DNA of 64,000 nucleotides, from positions 1 to 64,000 of the forward strand of contig CAVXWX010000004.1 in assembly GCA_963765555.1 (NCBI GenBank), read 5' to 3'. The number at the start of each line of letters is the position of its first letter. The first letter of the stretch is position 1. Both the position numbers and the translations under genes were made by a program. Shown one piece after another: positions 26,653-35,715 of the stretch. Under the pieces are notes generated by a model, which worked only from the letters and a program-made list of their open reading frames with translations, was not told where the DNA came from and searched no databases. The DNA is from JL08 sp963765555. GTDB lineage: Bacteria > Pseudomonadota > Alphaproteobacteria > Rhodobacterales > Rhodobacteraceae.

Positions 26653-28206
26653 ATGAACGGGGCAGAAACACTTGTACAAACCCTGTTGGAAAACGGGGTA
26701 GACATCTGTTTTGCCAATCCGGGCACGTCCGAAATGCATTTTGTGGCTGCGCTGGATGGCAACCCCGACATGCGGTGCATCCTGTGCCTGTTTGAAGGTG
26801 GAACGACGGGGGCCGCTGACGGGTATGCCCGTATGACGGGCAATGTCGCGGCTACGTTGCTGCATCTCGCACCGGGGTTCGGCAATGCCTTTGCCAACCT
26901 GCACAACGCGCGCAAGGCCGGCAGTGGGATGGTCAATATTGTCGGGGATCACGCCAGTTATCATCTGAAATACGAAAGCCCTTTGAAAGGCGATGTCGAA
27001 GGGGTGAGTACCGCCGTTTCGCACTGGACCCGAACCTGCCAAAATGCGCGGTCTGTTGCTTTGGACGGGGCCGCTGCCATTGCGGCCGCGCGCTCTGGTG
27101 GCGGGCAGATTGCGACATTGATCCTGCCAGCCGATACAGCATGGGAACCGGGCGGCGAAGTGGCCATGTCTGCACCGGTGCGGGAACTGCGTTTGCCCGG
27201 GGCAGACCGGATCGCGGCCGCAGCCAAGGTTTTGCGCACTCCCGGTGCATGCCTGATGGTCGGGCGAGAAGCGCTATACGGCCGTTTGCGCCGGATCGCA
27301 GGACAGATCGCGCAAGAAACAGGGTGCCGGCTGATGTCTGATACGGCTGTGCCACGGCTTGAACGCGGTGGTGGATCGGTGCGGATCGAACCGCTGGTCT
27401 ATCATATCGACGGAAAGCTGGGGCAACTTGAACAGGCACAGCATATCGTGTTGTGCGGCTTGCACCGGCCGGTTGCCTTTTTTGCCTATCCGGGAAAGCC
27501 AAGCCTGCCGGAACCGGCAGGCTGTCAGGTCCACCCCCTGTGTGATCCCGATATGGATATAGAGGGCACGTTAATCGCGCTTGCGCAGGCTTTAAACATA
27601 TCAGCCGATGCGCCCGTGGATGTTGTTCCGTTGGAATTGCCCGCGTTGCCTAAGGGGGTGGTCACACTGGACAAGGCAGGGGCGGCGATTGCCGCACTGA
27701 TGCCGGAAAACAGCATTATCGTGAATGAAAGCGTTACGGCGTCTTTTCCGCTGCTTTCCGCAACGCGCACGGCCCGTCCGCATGATCTGTTGGCGACAAC
27801 CGGCGGGGCAATCGGCCAATGCCTGCCTTGCGCGACGGGCGCTGCGGTGGCGTGCCCTGATCGTCAGGTGATCGCGCTGACCGGGGACGGATCAGCGATG
27901 TACACACTGCAATCTTTGTGGACGATGGCGCGCGAACAGTTGAATGTGGTTGTCATCGTGATAGCCAATCGCGGGTATCAGATCCTGCATGGCGAATTGA
28001 AAGCTGTTGGTGTGGACAGTGCCGGACGCAATGCACACCGCATGTTCGATCTGGTCGATCCGGATCTGGATTGGGTTGCACTGGCACGCGGCCATGGCGT
28101 GGCGGGAACGCGCGCCAATTCGATGGAGGCGTTCAATGATGCCTTGGCCACGGGCTTGGACACAAACGGCCCCTATCTGATCGAACTGGTTGTGCCCGCG
28201 GGCTAA
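26653..28206 (+). CDS. Acetolactate-synthase-large-subunit-like TPP enzyme
   Basis: 517 residues and TPP-dependent. FANPGTSEMHFVAAL and the Glu in CLFEGGTTGAADGYARM mark the N-terminal domain. LTGDGSAMYTLQSLWTMAREQLNVVVIVIANRGYQILHGEL is the TPP/Mg motif. Related to the benzoylformate decarboxylase/IlvB-like group; no regulatory subunit nearby. It starts 12 nt after argF and so may be cotranscribed. Its stop overlaps the end of the convergent acetyltransferase gene by 4 nt. The substrate is unknown. Confidence 0.85.
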   Translation: MNGAETLVQTLLENGVDICFANPGTSEMHFVAALDGNPDMRCILCLFEGGTTGAADGYARMTGNVAATLLHLAPGFGNAFANLHNARKAGSGMVNIVGDHASYHLKYESPLKGDVEGVSTAVSHWTRTCQNARSVALDGAAAIAAARSGGGQIATLILPADTAWEPGGEVAMSAPVRELRLPGADRIAAAAKVLRTPGACLMVGREALYGRLRRIAGQIAQETGCRLMSDTAVPRLERGGGSVRIEPLVYHIDGKLGQLEQAQHIVLCGLHRPVAFFAYPGKPSLPEPAGCQVHPLCDPDMDIEGTLIALAQALNISADAPVDVVPLELPALPKGVVTLDKAGAAIAALMPENSIIVNESVTASFPLLSATRTARPHDLLATTGGAIGQCLPCATGAAVACPDRQVIALTGDGSAMYTLQSLWTMAREQLNVVVIVIANRGYQILHGELKAVGVDSAGRNAHRMFDLVDPDLDWVALARGHGVAGTRANSMEAFNDALATGLDTNGPYLIELVVPAG

Positions 28207-28757
28207 GCGGTCAGATCCCGCGCGGGATTGCCAACAACTGTGGTGCCAGCGGCAACATCGCGGGTCACCACACTGCCTGCGCCGACGATGGCGCCATCGC
28301 CAATCGTAATGCCCGCAAGCAGGATTGCGCCGCCGCCGATCCAGACGTCCTCACCAATCTGCACAGGGTGCGCCACCTCAAGCCCGGCGCGACGCCCGGC
28401 AATGTCCTTGTGGTGTTCGGCGCAATAGATGTGCGCGCCGGGCCCCAACATCGATCGATCCCCGATACTGACGGGGCCGGTGTCCAGTATGACGCAACCC
28501 GCATTCAGGTACACGTCGTCACCCAATGTGATGTTGATGCCGTAGGCGCAATGAAACGGGGCTTCGATCAGGGCGTTGCGTCCGACGTGCCCCAGCAGCG
28601 CAGCCAGTGCTGGCGCGATGTTGCCACGTTTGTCGGGGGCAAGTGTATTGTGGCTGTGAACCGCGTTGCGCGCCCGGTCGCGCATGCGTTCCAGTTGCGG
28701 GTCAAGACAGGTGTACCAGTCGCCACTTTTCATTTTTTCAAACTCTGATCGGCCCAT
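28203..28757 (-). CDS. Maltose/galactoside O-acetyltransferase (LacA/Maa type)
   Basis: 184 residues with a left-handed beta-helix of hexapeptide repeats (VYLNAGCVILDTGPVSIGDRSMLGPG, then VWIGGGAILLAGITIGDGAIVGAGSVV). The N-terminal Mac domain reads EFEKMKSGDWYTCLDPQLERMRDRA, and the active-site His is expected in IYCAEHHKD. It acetylates sugars. Start ATG at 28757 with GGAAGGG 8 nt upstream. It lies 12 nt after hrpB on the same strand. Confidence 0.9.
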   Translation of the reverse strand: MGRSEFEKMKSGDWYTCLDPQLERMRDRARNAVHSHNTLAPDKRGNIAPALAALLGHVGRNALIEAPFHCAYGINITLGDDVYLNAGCVILDTGPVSIGDRSMLGPGAHIYCAEHHKDIAGRRAGLEVAHPVQIGEDVWIGGGAILLAGITIGDGAIVGAGSVVTRDVAAGTTVVGNPARDLTA

Positions 28758-28769
28758 TTTCAACCCTTC

Positions 28770-31212
28770 CTATGTCCCACGCGGTTTGGCCCGTGTTGTC
28801 GGCGCAGCGACGGTCGGATCTTCTGGCCAAGGGTGACGCGGATAGCGTCCGCGCATGTCCTTGCGCACATCCTGATAGGAACTGGCCCAGAAACCCGGCA
28901 GATCCATGGTAACCTGCACCGGGCGCTGCGCCGGTGACAGCAATGTCATCTTGAGCGGTGTGCCCGCAATGTTCGGGTGCTGCGTGACGCCAAACAGTTC
29001 CTGCAGTTTTACAGCAATTTCCGGTTGTTTCGTGCTGTAATCGATCGGCACCTTGCGTCCAAGCGGCGTGGTAAAATGCGCGGGTGCCAGCCTGTCCAGC
29101 ACTTGAAGTTGATCCCAGTCCAATGCGGCCCGCAACACCGGCAGCAGATCGAACCGTTTCCATTCTTCTGCGGTGCGCACGCCAGAGAGATGGGGCATCA
29201 ACCAATGTTCGATGGAGGCCATCAGCCCGTCAGGTGACATGTCGGGCAGGGACGGGCCACCGCCGCGCACCAGTTCGACACGCGCGGCAAACCGTGCCGC
29301 TGCGCCGGCCAGAACGATTCCCATTTCGCGCACGCCTTGCAGCATTGCCCGCGCAACTTCTGTTTCCGGTGCATCACGCCAAATGCGGTCCTGCAAAACC
29401 AGTGCGCCGAACTGTTCCTGCTGTCTGGTCAGAACGCGCCGGTCGCGGCGTGACCATTCACACAGGTTGTGCCATATGATCTGGTCTTCAAAACACGCAC
29501 GCATCTCGGTTTCGGTGATCGTGATCGCGGAACGGATGCGGGCCTCGCGCGGGTTGCCATCCAGATCAGGGGCAACAATCAGTCTCGCGCCTGCAAGCGG
29601 GTCCCCGTCGGGCATGACAGCCCCTTTGCCACCGGACAGGATATAGCGCGGCGCGTCGCCCGCGCGCCGCAATCCAACGCGATCAGGATAGGCCAGCGCG
29701 ACCATTTCGGCATCGCTGTTGCCGCCGGTCTTGGTTACAAACCGTTCCAGTCGTCTGATATCCTGACGTATACGCGCCATGACGCCATGCCGGATGTCGT
29801 AAGAACGGGTTGATTTGAACCGGCGCGGATCACGCACCGCTTCCAGACGCAGGCCAAGATCGACGGGGGCGTTTTTCAAGACGTCCCGTTCGGCCAGTAT
29901 CGCCGCCACCGCAGCTGCGGCACGGTCCGCCGGTCAAAAGCATATGCGCCAGTCTAGGGTGCAAGGGGACGTTTGCCAGCGCCTTTCCGTGGGTTGTGAT
30001 CCGCCCTGCGTCATCCAGCGCACCCAGCAGTTTCAACAAGGCCCGCGCTTCGGCATAACCGCCCTGATTGGGTGGTGTCAGAAAGGCCAGATTTTCGGGC
30101 TCTGCGCCCCAATTGGCCAGTTCCAGCGCCAGCCCGGCAAGATCGGCCACTTCGATTTCGGCAGGGGCGAATGCAGGCAATGCACCGTGTTCGCCTTTGG
30201 TCCAAAGACGGTAACAGGTTCCGGCAGCAACACGCCCCGCGCGCCCTGTACGTTGTGTTGCCTCGGCGCGGCTGGCGCGTTCTGTTACCAGCCGCGACAT
30301 GCCACTTCCCGGATCAAAGCGCGCGCGGCGTGCAAGCCCGGCGTCGATCACGACCTGAACATCCTCGATCGTGAGCGACGTTTCGGCAATGGATGTCGCC
30401 AGTACAATTTTATGGGTGGTCTTGTCAGGTGAAATCGCGGCGCGTTGTGCGGCAAAATCCATCGCACCGAACAGCGGCCGCACAGTGTATTCCGATGGTG
30501 TGCGGCCTTTCAGTGCCGCTTCGACCCTGCGGATTTCCCGTTCACCCGGCAAGAAAACCAGTATGCCGCCGTCGGTGTCCTGCGTTGCGCGCAATACGGT
30601 GTCAGCTACGGTATTTTCCAACCGTGCGGCAGGGGCGGTGGGCCGGTCTGCCCAGTGGATATCAACCGGAAAGCTTTGCCCTTGGGACGTTATGACAGAT
30701 GCCTCCATCAATTCGGCCACCGGGGCGGCATCCAGCGTGGCCGACATGACAACAAGGTGCAGATCAGGACGCAGAGCGCCTGCAATTTCAAGACAGAGCG
30801 CCAACCCGAGATCGGCATTCAACGACCGTTCGTGAAATTCGTCAAAGATAATGGCGCTTACGCCGGATAGGTCAGGCTGGCTCTGGATCATCCGGGTCAG
30901 GATGCCTTCGGTCACAACCTCGATCTTTGTGGATGGGGATACCTTGGAGTCTCCGCGCACCCGGTAGCCTATCGTTTCGCCTGTGTTCTCGCCCAAGGTT
31001 TGCGCCATGCGTTCTGCGGCGGCGCGTGCGGCCAGACGGCGGGGTTCAAGCATGATGATACGGCCGTCGCACAGCCCCGCCTGCAACAACGCCAGAGGCA
31101 CCCGCGTCGTTTTGCCCGCGCCCGGAGGTGCCTGAAGAACCACGCGTTTGTCAGCGCGAAGGGCATCAACAACATCGGGCAGCACCGCATCAATGGGCAA
31201 CATGTCTTTCAT
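28770..31212 (-). CDS. hrpB: ATP-dependent helicase HrpB, frameshifted
   Basis: A DEAH-box helicase of about 814 codons. Walker A APPGAGKTTRV, DEFHER motif, SATLDAAPV and the RTGRAGR motif lie in the N-terminal frame. After HMLLTGG the frame breaks around 29915-29932 (one extra C). The C-terminal domain (AAILAERDVLKNAPVDLGLRLEAV ... PRHPWPEDPTVAAPTTRAKPRGT) continues in another frame. The total of 2443 nt is 814 codons plus one. The start with AAGGTG upstream is ATG 31212. Frameshift in an otherwise complete gene suggests sequencing error or recent loss. Confidence 0.85.
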
Positions 31213-31329
31213 AGGCACCTTATCGGGCAGATTGCAGGGCGGGCCAAGTGCAACTGTGTCTGGACATCACCGGTCTGCTGCCGGACAAAAGGAAAACCGC
31301 AAAAGCCAACCACAAGGGCAAAACGCAAT

Positions 31330-32316
31330 ATGGACATCGCGCAACTGGCAAAAGGGATCATCGCAGGGCAGCGGCGCGCCCTTGCACGGGGGATTACCCT
31401 GATCGAAAGCGGGCGCGCAGATCATCGTGTCGCGGCGGCCGCGCTGTTGGAAGCGGTGAACACGACAGACCGTCAGGCGATGCGGATTGGCCTGTCCGGC
31501 ACACCAGGGGTTGGGAAATCCACCTTTATCGAAAGCTTCGGGATGATGCTGACGGGGCAAGGGTTGCGCGTTGCGGTGCTGGCTGTTGACCCCAGTTCGG
31601 CGCGTTCGGGCGGGTCTATTTTGGGCGATAAAACCCGGATGGATCAACTGAGCCGGGACCCCAATGCCTTCATTCGCCCTTCGCCCAGCCAAACCCATCT
31701 GGGGGGCGTGGCGCGTCGCACGCGCGAGGCGGTTCAACTGTGCGAAGCCGCCGGATTTGATGTGGTGCTGATTGAAACGGTGGGCGTTGGCCAATCGGAA
31801 ACGGTCGTGGCTGAAATGACCGATCTGTTCGTTCTGTTGCTGGCCCCGGCCGGTGGTGACGAATTGCAAGGGGTCAAACGCGGGATCATGGAAATGGCGG
31901 ATATCATCCTGATCAACAAGGCGGATGGCGATCTGCGGCAGGCGGCAATGCGCACCTGCGCCGATTATTCCGGTGCCTTGCGGCTTTTGCGCAAACGCCC
32001 GCATGATCCTGACGGTTTTCCAAAGGCGATGATGGTGTCGGCCGTGGATCAGACGGGTCTGGCCGAGGCTTGGGCCGAAATGGAGCATTTGGCCAAATGG
32101 CGAAAAGAGCAGGGGCACTGGGCCAACCGGCGCGCCGATCAGGCCCGGTACTGGTTCGAGCAAGATGTGCGCCAGACCCTGCTTGCCGGTCTGGACAAGC
32201 CCGAAGTTCGGGCGGAAATGAAACGTCTCGGGCAGGCGGTTGCAGAAGGCACATTGCCCGCGCATGAAGCGACTGAACATGCGTTGAAATGTTTGCAAGG
32301 CAGCGCAGGTGACTAA
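31330..32316 (+). CDS. meaB: Methylmalonyl Co-A mutase-associated GTPase MeaB
   Basis: 328 residues. MeaB is a G-protein chaperone that loads and protects adenosylcobalamin on methylmalonyl-CoA mutase. Walker A GLSGTPGVGKST, switch region LIETVGVGQSETVV, NKAD and the C-terminal dimerisation arm are present. ATG at 31330 is the start of the conserved part; the frame open upstream overlaps the hrpB promoter region. It fits functionally with prpE in this window, which feeds propionyl-CoA towards methylmalonyl-CoA. Confidence 0.95.
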   Translation: MDIAQLAKGIIAGQRRALARGITLIESGRADHRVAAAALLEAVNTTDRQAMRIGLSGTPGVGKSTFIESFGMMLTGQGLRVAVLAVDPSSARSGGSILGDKTRMDQLSRDPNAFIRPSPSQTHLGGVARRTREAVQLCEAAGFDVVLIETVGVGQSETVVAEMTDLFVLLLAPAGGDELQGVKRGIMEMADIILINKADGDLRQAAMRTCADYSGALRLLRKRPHDPDGFPKAMMVSAVDQTGLAEAWAEMEHLAKWRKEQGHWANRRADQARYWFEQDVRQTLLAGLDKPEVRAEMKRLGQAVAEGTLPAHEATEHALKCLQGSAGD

Positions 32317-32481
32317 GCCGCGCCGCATTTTTTCAAACCCGAGGCCGGAACACGACCTACCGGCTTGACCCGCGCCGCGATTCCCCCTAAAGCCAGCAAA
32401 CGATTTTCCACGGACCGCTGCGCGGACCGTATGTTTTGGCTGTAATACCTACCTGCCAATAAAATGACAAAGGACAATGCC

Positions 32482-32769
32482 ATGTCGCGCCGCTGCGAAC
32501 TGACCGGAAAAGGCCCCATGTCGGGCAACAATGTCAGCCACGCCAAAAACCGCACCCGTCGCCGGTTTTTGCCGAATCTGAACGATGTTACTCTGCAATC
32601 CGAAACCCTGAACCGGGGTATCAAACTCAAGATTTCTGCCGCAGCCTTGCGTTCGGTCGACCACCGCGGTGGTCTGGATGCGTTTCTGGCCAAAGCCAAG
32701 GACGAAGAGCTTTCGGATACTGCCCTGAAAGTGAAAAAAGAGATTCGCAAAGCACAGGCCGCCGCCTGA
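32482..32769 (+). CDS. rpmB: 50S ribosomal protein L28
   Basis: 95 residues. MSRRCELTGKGPMSGNNVSHAKNRTRRRFLPNL and DHRGGLDAFL are the hallmarks of bacterial L28. ATG 32482 is used because the frame extends only six residues further. A hairpin follows 40 nt later. Confidence 0.97.
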   Translation: MSRRCELTGKGPMSGNNVSHAKNRTRRRFLPNLNDVTLQSETLNRGIKLKISAAALRSVDHRGGLDAFLAKAKDEELSDTALKVKKEIRKAQAAA

Positions 32770-32808
32770 TCTTTGCCTTAGTCCGGCGCAAGCTGGGACG
32801 TATTGAAG

Positions 32809-32830
32809 CAGCTCCGCTCTGGCGGGGCTG
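32809..32830 (+). terminator. Rho-independent terminator after rpmB
   Basis: CAGCTCCGC-TCTG-GCGGGGCTG forms a 9-bp stem (one G-T pair) with a 4-nt loop, followed by TTTGTATTTG. Confidence 0.75.
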
Positions 32831-32876
32831 TTTGTATTTGTGGGCCGTGATCCGTGCGCCTATATCTCATCGCAAG

Positions 32877-33239
32877 ATGATTATGATCCGCCATTCCCTC
32901 AGCGCACTTCTTGTGGTGCTCTTGATACTGACGGCGCAGTCGATGGCTGTGGCGCGCGGATCGTCCATGATTGCCGGTCAGATTGTGTTGTGCACCGGCA
33001 CCGGTCCTGTGATCGTCAACACCGATCGCAATGGTGCGCCGGTCGCGCCTGCCCATGTCTGCCCGGATTGTGTGATTTCATTCGGCGTTGACGTTGCGCC
33101 TGTCGTTGCGCCTGCACAGCCTGTCTTTGCAGAACTTCAGTTGCGCTGGGGTGGTCTGAGCGCGCTTGTCGCGCAAGCGGGTTCGCCCGCACACCGTGCG
33201 CGCTCTCCTCCGCTTGAACAGGTGTTCCAAAGCGGTTGA
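32877..33239 (+). CDS. DUF2946-like small secreted protein, possibly copper-related
   Basis: About 120 residues. A hydrophobic leader (MIRHSLSALLVVLLILTAQSMAVARG) is followed by a short body with two Cys pairs (VLCTGTG, and CPDC), and a C-terminus with ARSPPL. This layout resembles DUF2946 proteins, often found beside copper uptake or chaperone genes, and the next gene is a PCu(A)C chaperone 43 nt downstream. ATG 32877 or 32883 may be the start. Function is inferred from context. Confidence 0.55.
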   Translation: MIMIRHSLSALLVVLLILTAQSMAVARGSSMIAGQIVLCTGTGPVIVNTDRNGAPVAPAHVCPDCVISFGVDVAPVVAPAQPVFAELQLRWGGLSALVAQAGSPAHRARSPPLEQVFQSG

Positions 33240-33282
33240 ACCACAACCGAAAAATCCAACCCATTTTTTGAAAAGGAGAGAC

Positions 33283-33780
33283 ATGATGTCTTTCAGAACC
33301 AGCGGCCTTGCCGTTTTGTGCGCGACTGCGGTCGCATTCCCGACCTTCGCAGGCGATGCGTCGAACATCACGATTGAAGACCCGTATGCACGGGTGTCTT
33401 CGGCCTCGGCCAAATCGGGGGCTGCCTTTATGGTGATCCAGAATACTGGTGCGACCGATGACAGGTTGATCGCTGCCCAGAGCGACGTTGCCAAAAAGAC
33501 AGAACTTCATACCCACAAGCAAGATGCCAACGGGGTCATGCAGATGATGCATGTCGAAGAAGGCTTTGCCGTTCCCGCCGGTGGCATGCATATGCTGGCA
33601 CGTGGTGGTGACCATGTGATGTTGATGGGATTAAACCAGTCTCTGGCACATGGGGATGTGGTGTCGGTGACCCTGACATTCGAACAGGCCGGCGATGTTA
33701 CCGTCGATATCCCTGTCGATCTTGAACGCAAACCGGACCATGGCGCCATGGACCATTCCGGCAGCAATACAGGCGGTTAA
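33283..33780 (+). CDS. PCu(A)C-type copper chaperone
   Basis: 165 residues. A signal peptide precedes SNITIEDPYARVSSASAKSGAAFMVIQN. The copper-binding pattern of His and Met reads ELHTHKQDANGVMQMMHVEE...GMHMLARGGDHVMLMGL. Such proteins deliver copper(I) to cytochrome oxidase Cu-A sites in the periplasm. Strong SD AAGGAG before ATG 33283. The C-terminus is His-rich (HGAMDHSG). Its stop overlaps the end of the convergent sirtuin gene. Confidence 0.9.
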   Translation: MMSFRTSGLAVLCATAVAFPTFAGDASNITIEDPYARVSSASAKSGAAFMVIQNTGATDDRLIAAQSDVAKKTELHTHKQDANGVMQMMHVEEGFAVPAGGMHMLARGGDHVMLMGLNQSLAHGDVVSVTLTFEQAGDVTVDIPVDLERKPDHGAMDHSGSNTGG

Positions 33781-34469
33781 GGCTTTGAAAAGCTGGCCAC
33801 CCATTCTGGAACCGTTTGGGTGGCCGGACCAATATGCGCCGCGTCAAAATACGGCGCTACATCCGCTTCTTTCAGATTAAACGCGATCAAACGGGCACCG
33901 GCTTGTGCCGCTTCCTGCGCGAATCCTGCGGCCGGATAAACCTGCCCGGAAGTGCCGATTGCGGCAAAGATGTCTGCGTTCTGTAAAACAGTTTCGATTT
34001 GCTCCAGCCCATAGGGAATTTCGCCGAACCAGACGATATCGGGGCGGACAGCACGTGCCGCACACAAGGGGCATGTGTCATTAACCGACATGTCAGTGGA
34101 TGCGGGCCACCTGTGTTCGCATGCCGCGCACAAAGCGCTGTCCAGTTGCCCGTGCATATGCAGGACCTGAGGTGATCCAGCTTGTTCATGCAGGCTGTCG
34201 ACATTTTGTGTGATCAGGAACACGGAGTGGTCGCGCATGCGCTGCAAGGTGGCAATCGCGCTGTGGGCGGCATTGGGAAGAACGCTGGCGGCTTTGGCAC
34301 GTCGCGCATTGTAAAATGCGTGGACACTGGCCGGATCGCGGGCGAAGCCTTGTGGCGACGCCACGTCTTCCAGACGATATTTTTCCCACAAGCCGTCGCT
34401 GTCGCGGAATGTGCTAAGCCCGCTTTCCGCCGACACGCCGGCCCCTGTCAGAATAACGATGTTGGTCAT
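33777..34469 (-). CDS. cobB: Sir2-type NAD-dependent protein deacylase
   Basis: 230 residues. NAD site GAGVSAESGLSTFRD, TQNVDSLHEQAG and the catalytic HMHGQLD are intact. Zinc ligands sit in CAAC and CPLC. The YNAR sequence (Y-x-x-R) matches the class III hallmark, so desuccinylase or demalonylase activity besides deacetylation is likely. It is expected to regulate acyl-CoA enzymes such as the PrpE in this window, by analogy. The gene is on its own between convergent and tandem neighbours. Confidence 0.93.
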   Translation of the reverse strand: MTNIVILTGAGVSAESGLSTFRDSDGLWEKYRLEDVASPQGFARDPASVHAFYNARRAKAASVLPNAAHSAIATLQRMRDHSVFLITQNVDSLHEQAGSPQVLHMHGQLDSALCAACEHRWPASTDMSVNDTCPLCAARAVRPDIVWFGEIPYGLEQIETVLQNADIFAAIGTSGQVYPAAGFAQEAAQAGARLIAFNLKEADVAPYFDAAHIGPATQTVPEWVASFSKP

Positions 34470-34667
34470 TTACAAGCTTCCTGATGTGGCTCTGTCTGGC
34501 TTTGGTTTTTCCAAATCTGTTCTCTGTTGTTGTCAAAACCCGGAACAGCGGGCTTGCTGTCACACATGGTTCGCCGCTTGATAATGTTTTGCACATCCGA
34601 GCACATCATGACGCGCGCGCCCTTTTTGATCCCCGATGCCCGACCGACACCGGCGGTCCTTGCGATC

Positions 34668-35636
34668 TTAGCCTTCCAGCACCCGCAATTGCGTGCCCAA
34701 CCAGGGCAGTTGCGCGCGCGAGGGTGTGATCATCTGGTCTTGTACCAGATGCCGGACGGTTTGCGCCACATCGCGCGGCACCCGGTCGGCCCAATCCGAA
34801 TTCGCGAACAAAGATATGGTGCGCGAAAACGGTTTGAACGGCAGCGGGTGGACCGACAATTTGTCGTGCAACCGTTTTGTGCGCATGAAGCCAAGTTGCG
34901 TGGTGATCGTCCATCCCGTCTGGCGCGCAACCAGCGACATAAGAGATGGATGACTGCCGATTTCGAACCGCTCTGCGAAAGTCAGGTTTTGCCGCGCCAG
35001 ATGGGCTTCGATCTGGCGACCGATCAGTTGCTGTCTGTCGTAGCGCAGCAAAGGCAGGCCGGACAGCGGCGTCAGAATGTCATCCGCGCCTTCAGGGATC
35101 ACGCCTTTGGGCGCGACAAGGACAAACGGATCGCGGACCAGCGGATACTCTGTCACATCGTCAATCACTTCTCCGGTGCTGGCGGACACGGCGATATGAA
35201 GGCGGCGGTCTTTCATCGCCGCGTTGATTTCGTGGCTGGGGGCCGTCACCAGTTTGAACCGGCATTTGGTCAGGCTGTCGGCAAGTATGCCGACCAATCG
35301 CGGCGTCAGATCATTGTCAAAATCATCGATGATCCCAAGGCTCAGGGTACTGAGGTGGGTCAGGTCCATCACCGTCAGTTCACTTTGCGCCACCCGCAGT
35401 TCGCGCAGAACAGCCTCGGTCCGGACCAGAAAGCTGCGCCCTGCAGGTGTCAGAATCATCGGGCGCTTCCCGTGATCCACAAGATCGGCGCCCAAAGCTT
35501 TTTCCAAGTTGCGCAATTGCTGGCTGACCGCAGGCTGGCTCAGCCCGGTTTGTTGCGCCGCGATGGCGACAGACCCGCTTTCGGCCAAGGCTTCAAACAC
35601 TTCCAGCCCGCGCAGCGTGACACCTTTCATCACCAC
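34668..35636 (-). CDS. LysR-family regulator of the sulfonate cluster
   Basis: 322 residues. N-terminal HTH: LRGLEVFEALAESGSVAIAAQQTGLSQPAVSQQLRNLEKALGADLV. The substrate-binding half follows. Divergent from the HpsN-like gene with an 80-bp intergenic region that contains a dyad with T-N11-A spacing, the usual LysR layout. The start is GTG 35636 (SD GGAAGG) or ATG 35630. It is probably controlled by, and controls, the desulfonation genes; the effector is unknown. Confidence 0.88.
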   Translation of the reverse strand: MVMKGVTLRGLEVFEALAESGSVAIAAQQTGLSQPAVSQQLRNLEKALGADLVDHGKRPMILTPAGRSFLVRTEAVLRELRVAQSELTVMDLTHLSTLSLGIIDDFDNDLTPRLVGILADSLTKCRFKLVTAPSHEINAAMKDRRLHIAVSASTGEVIDDVTEYPLVRDPFVLVAPKGVIPEGADDILTPLSGLPLLRYDRQQLIGRQIEAHLARQNLTFAERFEIGSHPSLMSLVARQTGWTITTQLGFMRTKRLHDKLSVHPLPFKPFSRTISLFANSDWADRVPRDVAQTVRHLVQDQMITPSRAQLPWLGTQLRVLEG

Positions 35637-35650
35637 AATCGATCCCTTCC

Positions 35651-35673
35651 TAGTTTTGAAATTTGTGAAACTA
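35651..35673. promoter_or_regulatory. LysR-box-like dyad
   Basis: TAGTTT-N11-AAACTA, a perfect 6-bp inverted repeat with an 11-nt spacer, lies 14 nt before the LysR gene and 42 nt before the HpsN-like ATG. The T-N11-A spacing is typical of LysR activator sites. Confidence 0.6.
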
Positions 35674-35715
35674 AGACTCTGCTACGTCAACCCTCTTGTT
35701 TGTGTGAGACATAAA

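Noticed and set aside
25879..27042. 387-codon open frame on the minus strand
   Set aside because: It is antisense to argF and the start of the TPP enzyme, both fully recognisable.
34470..34667. A gene between cobB and the LysR gene
   Set aside because: Open frames here have no SD or motif and overlap the LysR 3' end on the other strand.
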